Source: Halichoerus grypus (Eukaryota > Chordata > Mammalia > Carnivora > Phocidae). Taken from it: a stretch of 64,000 bases of DNA. Positions within the stretch are counted from its first letter, which is position 1; the number at the start of each line of letters is the position of its first letter. The position numbers and the translations under genes are program-made. Shown here in pieces: positions 57,290 to 64,000 of the stretch. The stretch is from positions 80,084,754-80,148,753 of the forward strand of contig NC_135721.1 of assembly GCF_964656455.1 (NCBI RefSeq), read 5' to 3'. The notes below the pieces were generated by a model. It was not told the DNA's origin, ran no database searches, and saw only the letters and a list, made by a program, of their open reading frames with translations.

Positions 57290-57850
57290 TTACTACATAA
57301 ATGCTTTATTTCCAAGCGAGATAGCTTCCCAAATTCTCTAGGTGGCACGTGCCAGCACGCAGCAGCTGCGTCCCTGCAAACAACTTTAGGGCTCCACTGC
57401 ATCTTTATTGTTCACAATTTCAATATCCTAATAACACACAAATAGCATTTTGTGCCTTAAAGAAACTCTGTTTTACTGTAAAATTCCATGACACACATCT
57501 TTCCAAAGGCAGATGGCTCTGCTGCATAACATTATTACGTATATAATTACCTACATCACAAATATTTTCCAAATCGAAACTGCTAAGCTTCCTTGCTGTC
57601 TCTTTTTCTTATGCTGTCTCCATAGCAACCTGCCTCCCCTCCCCCAGAGACAAAGAGAACACAGAAGACATCTTTAAATTGGCATAAATTAGAGACAAAT
57701 TCTTTATTTAATCAGATACACAGCTTACTCTAATGATTACCATACACCAGAATTATCCAGAAATAATAATTGTAGCTCATAAAAACGAACCTCTGTAAAC
57801 AGACCTCTCTGTTTACACTCAATGACAGGATAATTATAAAACACGGCACT
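57290..57850. other. Candidate conserved non-coding regulatory element
   Basis: A 560-bp repeat-free AT-rich block containing an RFX X-box-like site (57616-57629) and homeodomain-type sites ('ttattacgtatataattacc', 'aaataataattgtagc'). Its texture (no CpG depletion scars, no SINE or LINE) is what conserved elements often look like. Unproven. Confidence 0.3.
57616..57629. promoter_or_regulatory. RFX X-box-like motif
   Basis: GTCTCCATAGCAAC matches the two-half-site X-box pattern (GTNRCC-N0-3-RGYAAC) at nearly all positions. RFX factors bind such sites in ciliary and MHC-II promoters. In-vivo use is not shown. Confidence 0.35.
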
Positions 57851-59224
57851 CCGTCTTCTCTCACCATTGCACCCTCGTCCCCCCGTTTACCACCCTCTGT
57901 AACCTCACACAGCCGCAGCACCCCTCCTTCTCAGAGAAGCACATCCAGCCCCACAGCCTTTCCTCCAGCTGGTGCAGGCCAGGCCCCGCCTCGGGCACCT
58001 GAGGGCTCATGCAGGACTCTCACCTCCCAAGAAGGCAGAGCCCAGCCACACAGGTGCGCCAAGCTCGATTTCAGCCATGAAACAGACTTACTAACCCAAA
58101 TGCAAGCTGGGCAGAAGGTGTTAAGAATGATTTCGATTAATTTTGGTGCTGGTACAGGGACAGACCTGCAAGAGTTAAGTGACCCTGGGTCTCTCCTGTC
58201 ACAAATCCTCTAGTTCGTGACATGTTGAGAACACCCCTCGAGTCCCCAGAACAACCCTGGACACCGAGCAGAATCCCCAGGCAGGGAGGGCCTGCTGCCC
58301 TCCCATTCATGCACTCTGGCTCATGAAATTCCCAGAGAGTGACCACAGATCCTGAAGGGCAGCCTCGGAGTCCAGGTGACAGTCCCCCAGCAGTCCCAGT
58401 TACCGGCTGGCCTTCAAGCACTTTAAAGTATGATCATCTCAGTGTTCCACGGAGCTGAGAGAAACACACATCTGCTTTTTTAAGTGAACAAATAATGCAG
58501 AACCTTCCATTGGTTTCTGTGGAAAAACAGGACGTAGACAGAGACCCCTTGAGCTGGAGGGTTGGACAGTGGCAGGACACGCGTACACAGAGCTTCCACC
58601 TGGGGGCACAGCGCAGAGGTGGGCAGCCCTCACGACCAGCGAGCGAGCAAGGCATCCAGACATGAGGCAACAGCCCTGCTGAGCTCTGAAGAGAGTGCAT
58701 CCCGTGAAGGTGTCTGAGAAACTCATGGCAGACACGCGGCCGCTCTCGCCCACGTGCGAGAGACGTGCCCTGCTCCACCCCCAAAAGTTATTTTCATTGT
58801 GAGTGTACATGGTCACATAAGCTGTTCTACTTTAAAAGTCAGTCTTTGCATATCATTTAATTGAAATGTAACAAAGCCTTAGTTTGGTCCCATTTCCAAT
58901 TTGGATAAAATACAGGGACTTGAGAAACAAGTTAATGACCGGATCAAACAAGGGCAAGTCACCTGCTGGCAGGAGCCGGCAGGGTCTCTGCAAATGGTTC
59001 TGGTTGTCATCACAGAGGCAAGTGGTGCAAACGGCATCTCGAGGGTGGAGGCAGGGAGAGAAGACAACACCCAAATGGTGAGTCAAGTGCATCTAGTCAG
59101 GGCTTCACATCAAGAAATCCCAGATGATGGAAGGCCCCTGGAGCAGCTGAAATGCAGTCACCGGAGAATTCCCCTTCAGGCTCTCTTTTAAAAGGTTTCA
59201 GGACCCTGCCTACACTAGACCTGA
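57851..59224. other. Unique non-coding stretch
   Basis: No repeat family seen. Minus-strand frames at 58434-58816 (116-125 codons) overlap each other in different phases and show no domain. Confidence 0.45.
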
Positions 59225-59605
59225 AAACAGGGGATGCTCCGGGTTCGTCGGGCCGTGACGGGCTGGGACGCTTGGGGCCGCCTTGCCGAGGCCGACACCA
59301 GGCCAGGGGCTTGCCGTCCACAGAAGGGCCCGGGGTGACCCTGTGAGGTCCAGGAGGAGGGGGCTGCCTTCCTCCCTCCGCTCCACCAGCGTGATTGCAT
59401 CCCCTTATTCTGTCCCGTGAGGGTGGGCGAGGGGCGGAGGTGGCCACCCTCTCTGAATGACCACTGGGCCAAGCGGGCCTCTCCGGGACTGTCTCCATGC
59501 CTGCCGTGCGCCCCGCAGTAACAAACCTAGCCAGGCCTCAACGCAAATCCAAACGTGGCCCGCAGTCATTGCTTGTGTCCCCCATTTTCTTGGGACGTAT
59601 AACCA
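59225..59605. other. CpG-rich patch (weak CpG island candidate)
   Basis: I count about 25 CpGs in 380 bp at roughly 60-65% GC, an estimated observed/expected ratio near 0.65. Frames on both strands (59097-59498 minus, 59152-59346 plus) lack domains. No TSS motif stands out. Confidence 0.4.
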
Positions 59606-60384
59606 ATGACTTTCTTTAAAACAGCTGCCTCTCAACCAACGTTCTTTTCTGACTCCATGTGCCTTGGTACTGATTTCAAACCTGTTAGACAAATCGGTGG
59701 GATGTTGGTGGCTTAGCAGCGCAGGACAGAATTCTCTTAGGGGGGCATAACTGTCCCTCTAAGGAACATGAAGCCGTCTGCTGGGAAGGCAGCATTTATG
59801 CTGGCTTCCCAAGGCACCAGCATGCACACCCCTGTTTACACCCCACTGTGGCTGTGCCCTCTGAGCGCTGTGCTCAGAGGCTCAGAAGCTCTGCAGGGTG
59901 AGCTGAGGAAGAGGTAAACAGATACTCTCATTCACAAGATCCACATGTAGAGGGACTGGCCTGCTGCTGTTCAGCTGGTCCCGCCTGCCTCCGGGGTCTC
60001 TCTGTCCCCAGGGCCATTCCCCGCTCCCTCCCACCATCCATCCCCAACGGCCCGGGCAACAGAGCTGGGAGGCTGGGTTGGCCGCACGGCCCTGCACCAA
60101 GCCACGGGAGGCCCCCAGACTGTGAGGGTTTGCAGGACCCCATGGCAAATAGAAAACCCCACGTCAGGTCAACAGGTGGAGAGAGACCACCGACAAGGAA
60201 AAGGCTTTTCTCCTCCTCTTTGCTCTGGGCCCTGAAGGGCCTGGTGATGCAGCAGATAATGTGGGACAAGAAGCGGCACCCAGAACTGAGCACTAGAGCA
60301 GATGAGGTGAGCAGGATGCCAAGGCAGGCTGTCAGGGAGGGGCTCCCCACTTTGCCAGGGCAACTGCCCCACAGTCTCTTTAAA
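59606..60384. other. Unique non-coding stretch
   Basis: 'gcggcacccagaactgagca' at 60273-60292 faintly resembles a CR1/L3 phrase (TGCCCAGAACTG), but this is not enough to call. Confidence 0.4.
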
Positions 60385-60545
60385 GAGAGATGCTGCTTCT
60401 CAGCCTTGGCACCGGGGACATTTCTCTGTGGTGGGGTCTGTCATATACACTGGAGGATGCTCAGCAAACCCTCCCCCTTAGCTGTCTCCAGACATTGCCA
60501 AATGTCCCCTGCAGGGCACATACTGAGAGCCAGTCCCCCCCTCTG
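60385..60545 (-). mobile_element. MER5A-type hAT-Charlie element
   Basis: 'ttctcagccttggcaccggg', 'gacatttctctgtggtgggg', 'acactggaggatgctcagca', 'gtctccagacattgccaaat', 'gtcccctgcagggcacatac' match the reverse complement of MER5A in order. Non-autonomous, no transposase. Confidence 0.88.
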
Positions 60546-60626
60546 TGAGGCAGTCCATCAGGCCCCTTCCTCCCAGCACAGCCCAAGCTCACTGAGTTTT
60601 ATTTTTAGATTATTCACCACATGGAC

Positions 60627-60825
60627 TTTTTTTTTTTTTTTAAGATTTTATTTATTTATTTGACAGAGAGAGACACAGCGAGAGAGCGAACACAAGCAGG
60701 GGAGTGGGAGAGGGAGAAGCAGGCTTCCTGTGGAGCAGGGAGCCTGATGTGGGGCTCCATCCCAGGACCCTGGGATCATGACCTGAGCTGAAGGCAGACG
60801 TTCAACGACTGAGCCACCCAGGCGG
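60627..60825 (-). mobile_element. Carnivore SINE, antisense
   Basis: Minus-strand reading: CGCCTGGGTGGCTCAGTCGT, CTTCAGCTCAGGTCATGATC, 'ctccctgctccacaggaagc', CT-rich body, AAATAAATAAAATC and A(n). TSD 'ggactttt' on both sides (60623-60630; 60824-60831). Confidence 0.96.
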
Positions 60826-62194
60826 ACTTTTAAAGTAATCCCTGCCTTGCACTGTTGGGAGTTTATTCTTTAGGGGCATAAATGTTACTGCCATGTACAC
60901 TTACTGCAGCTGTCATCTCACAGGGTTTAGACTGTGGCTTTGATTTGTTCTTTAATTTAAACACATGCAGTCAATGCCATTTACAGTCACTGAGGTTCCT
61001 GCTGTCCCTGGCATCTAGAAGGGACCTCCGAGTGTGCCGGTCATGGAGAGAGAGCAAATGCCAGCCACCAGGCACCACGTTCCAGATATGGCCTGCCCGC
61101 CCGGAAAACCAACAGGGGTGCTGCTGCAGAGTCCAGCTGCAGGGCAGCCACACTAGAGGCCTGCTCCTCACTAACCACAGGCCCAACTCCACGAGAAGTT
61201 TCTACCTTCTAGATCGCAAATAACGGAGGCCACCAGGGACCACCTACCTAACCCGGGGGACCCAGTGCAAGGCGCAAGTGGCAGGGCCTGTATGCTCACA
61301 GCAGGCAAAGGCTCTTCCTTTCTTCTTCCATCACTCTCCTCCTCGTTCCAGGGTTTTTTACACACTTTTTCATGCTGGCTTCCCAGGCAGGAGACCCAGG
61401 CAGGGTCAGCGCTGGGACACTAACCGCAGCCTCCATGCACCCGTGCCCAGGCTCAGAGGATGTTTGTCAGGGCTCACCTACCCAAGGACTGTGGCCGCAC
61501 AAGTCAGGAGTCAGACCGTAAGCAGTGGTGCGGTCCACCATGCGGTCCACACCTGGTTTTCTGTCTTCCTCGGCCTCAGTGGGCCTGGAAAGGGTGTGAG
61601 GTGCAGCTCCCCCAGCCCCTGCTGGGGCAAAACTTGCACCCACCAGGATCTACTCTAGTCACTGTGCCCAGACCTGAGCCATGCAGTTCAGGGCACAGCT
61701 TGTGATCACAAAACAGCACCACTCCTGCAGCTGCGAGCCCAGGTCCTATGCACATTGTCCAAATCTAGTTCCACTGCCTGAGCCACCCTACAGGCAGACA
61801 AGCCAGGGCCTTCTCTGCACATGTTTCAAGCAGCTGGTCCCAGATACTCTCCAAACAGACTAGACAGGAATGTCTGCTCCCCTCTCCCCAGCAGGGCCCC
61901 AGGGGAGAAGCAGAGGTGCAGGAACCATGCTCAGGGCTGGAGGCTGTATGCCAGGGATGAAACGACAGTGACTGTCAGGGATAGGACCCAGGCCACAGTG
62001 AAATGCCAAGCTAGAGGGGGAGGATGAGCTAGCTGTGAGCCAGCCCCAGCAGGCCAGGGAGGCTAGGAGCCTAGGAAGGGCGGGACGGCACCCCCAGCCA
62101 GGGGACAGTCTCTACCATCACCCCCTCTCAGAGGTGCCCTGTGATGGTCTCAGGGACTGACCATCCCAAATGCCACCTGCCACCACCTCTAGGG
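60826..62194. other. Unique non-coding stretch
   Basis: Moderately GC-rich. Frames up to 126 codons on plus (61278-61658) lack domains. No repeat assigned. Confidence 0.45.
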
Positions 62195-62295
62195 ATTCCA
62201 GAGAGCCAGCTCTGCCTAACTGACCAGCTATGTGACAGTGAGTGAGATTCGACCCCTCTTGGCATCTATTCCTCATCCCACAAAGGAGGCTTTGA
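62195..62295 (+). repeat. MIR fragment
   Basis: 'gccagctctgcctaactgac', 'cagctatgtgacagtgagtg', 'atctattcctcatcccacaa' match the MIR core (GGCTCTGCCACTTAC ... TAGCTGTGTGACC ... TCCTCATCTGTAAA). Confidence 0.65.
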
Positions 62296-63014
62296 AGGAA
62301 ATGGCCTAGAGATACCTCCTATAGACCCCTAGGATAACATGGATTCCAGCTAGTGAAAAACACATAGACCTACAGACCAGCAAATGCAACCTGTCTGCGT
62401 AAGTTTCTAGTGTCAGTTTCCGGAAGGTCCACAAGATGGACAGGTCGCCTGGCCCTTCACACTGTGGGACAGGCACCAGGTAACAAGGCCAGTCAACACC
62501 CAAAGCTGGAAGGGGAATTAGAGAAATCTTCCAAATATCTGGACTTACTCCATTCCAGAATGAAGTGATGACAAAAAGCAGGTATTTTAAATTGGAAGAG
62601 TAATTCTAAAAGGCCGATAGCCCACAGGAGGCCCAAAAGCTATTTTTAAACACCTTATCAGAAGTCCAGGTCAAATAAGCACTAAAAAAACCCACAAAAA
62701 TAGTAAGTCCTCAGAAAAATAAAATGCAAAAGCTGAGCTATCTGGCACATAGTCAGAGGCTGACTGCAGGGAAAGAGGCATCTTTCCAGAAAACGACCTA
62801 AAAATAGCTCCAAAGAGAGAAATCCACCACGTATGCCAGCATTAGGTGTGAATGGGAACTTAATTAAACAGGTCTCCGAAGAACATGGGTTTCCCAAATA
62901 AAACAAACAGCTCTTTAAATACCCAGGCCGGGAAGGGGTGGGGACACCCAGTGGCTGGGTGCTTGGAGCCAACAGCAGACACTGCAGTCTGCAGGGCTAG
63001 GGTGGTCCTGGGGC
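62296..63014. other. Unique non-coding stretch
   Basis: AT-rich from 62520 to 62900. No feature recognised. Confidence 0.4.
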
Positions 63015-63034
63015 GGGGGGGGGGGGGGGGGGGG
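63015..63034. repeat. Poly(G) run, 20 bases
   Basis: Twenty consecutive Gs preceded by GGGGC. Homopolymer of this length is mutable and a sequencing risk. The plus strand can form G-quadruplexes. Confidence 0.9.
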
Positions 63035-64000
63035 CAGCTGCTCAGCTCCTGAGTCCCCGGTTCCTCACTGACACCCCCCCAGGACACAGGAGGACACCTG
63101 CAGCCTGGCACACATCCCCCACTTACAGAGGCTCTCCTCACCTCTCAGCCTCCTGAGCACTAGAGGGAGGGGGCAGATAAAGACATCTGTTATTTACCTA
63201 TTCCTGTCTCCAAAGAGCTTCCCTCACTTCACAGAGAACCAAATTCGCCTTCTTTTTTAACCATCTGCCAGCTGCAGATACATTTGTAAAGTACTTCCCT
63301 TTTCAGTCAAGGAACCAAAATCTCAGGGTTCCTTTTAAAAATCGGTTCACTTTTTCCTTTTCACTACCCTGCTTTGACAAAGCTGCATGCCTTCAAATCT
63401 GCAGCAGGGATCCCAGAGATGAGCCACGTCTTTCCCCTGCCTTCTCATACCACAGGCTCCTCTTCTTTCTCCCTCTCTTGCATTTTTCCTCCTTTTCCTT
63501 TCCAACTAGCATTTAAAAAAAAAGGAGTCTGTAGTAAGTAAGCAAGAAATCCTCTGTTTACCATCCAGAGCTCTGTGAACTCCTGTTCTCATTGGCCTGA
63601 CTGCCATATTCTGGGCACTCAATACTAGGAAGTATCTCCCGCATGCCAAGCAGTCTTTGGGGTGGAGAGGAGAAAGCACACCACCTGGCCTAATGATACA
63701 TCAGTTCCAGTATTTACTAAGCACACGCTGTTTCCAGTGTGAAAGATACACAGCACAGGCCTCAGTGTGCAGGCATGGCCTCACCCAGCACAGCCCTCTG
63801 CTGAGGGGATGCCCTACACCCTTAAACTGGGGCCCTTCACTAGCTGCTGGATCAGATACCTTTCTTCCTCAGGCTCACACAGACCCGGGCACATCAGTGG
63901 GCTTTTCCATTACAAGTAGCTGTGACACGCCTGCCATCAGCCAACAGCTCAGCCAAGAACTATGGCCGCTGGGGAGGTCAGGTGGCACCAGAATGGACCA
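63035..64000. other. Unique non-coding stretch to window end
   Basis: 63460-63520 is pyrimidine-rich followed by a short A run. 63700-63720 has a weak L2-like phrase. No gene supported. Confidence 0.4.

Noticed and set aside
59097..59498. 133-codon minus-strand frame in the CpG-rich patch
   Set aside because: GC-rich DNA keeps frames open. The opposite strand is also partly open, and no domain or splice sites are visible.
60273..60310. CR1/L3-like phrase 'gcggcacccagaactgagca'
   Set aside because: Only one short phrase matches; the flanks do not extend the similarity.

Overview
The window looks like 64 kb of nuclear DNA from a carnivoran mammal. Its main markers are at least thirteen copies of the tRNA-Lys-derived carnivore SINE (SINEC/CAN-SINE: GGGCRCCTGGGTGGCTCAG head, ATGATCCC/GATCGAGCC middle, pyrimidine-rich stretch, AATAAATAAAATCTTT-A(n) tail), often with clear target-site duplications (TSDs). 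No copy has the canid-specific SINEC_Cf head. The younger copies carry the 'CACTCCCCCTGCTTGTGTTC' body that I associate with bears and close relatives. My best guess is a non-canid caniform, possibly a bear; this is inference from repeat subtype only.

I can support no protein-coding gene, tRNA, rRNA or other RNA gene. The long open frames lie in stop-poor tandem repeats (1988-3397 minus, 17710-18752 plus, 46531-46943), in LINE remnants (21111-21785), or are short frames with no recognisable domain. The DNA is therefore best read as intergenic or large-intron sequence. There is no operon or pathway to describe.

Layout: 1-3.9 kb holds a MIR, a SINE, a 1.1-kb TG-rich minisatellite (core about 57 bp, 19 cores) and a 43-bp minisatellite. 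3.9-11.7 kb is mostly unique. 11.7-18.7 kb has two SINEs, MIRs, an old L1 3' end, an AT palindrome and a 1-kb CACT/CATC tandem array that abuts an old LINE-2-like end. 19-25.6 kb is the most structured part: a LINE-2 split by an L1 with a 5' inversion, itself split by a younger L1 with a 5' inversion and a perfect 15-bp TSD; then an old L1/HAL1-type element split by a second 5'-truncated L1, itself split by a SINE. 27.7-36.2 kb is dense with L1 3' ends and SINEs, including an L1 split by an unassigned 0.5-kb insertion. 40.8-42.9 kb is a 2.1-kb antisense L1. 43.7-44.7 kb clusters MIR, MER20-like and (CA)20. 46.6-48.2 kb has a 20-bp minisatellite and two rearranged SINEs. 48.4-57.2 kb alternates L1 ends, MIR, L2, SINE, a CR1/L3-like relic and an MLT1-type LTR. 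57.2-64 kb is mostly unique, with a candidate regulatory element carrying an RFX-type X-box, a weak CpG-rich patch, MER5A, a SINE and a 20-base G run.

I found no convincing undescribed biological system. The value of the window lies in its transposon stratigraphy, its tandem arrays and a few candidate conserved non-coding elements, which need cross-species alignment to judge. Family names are from memory of consensus sequences; no database was searched.
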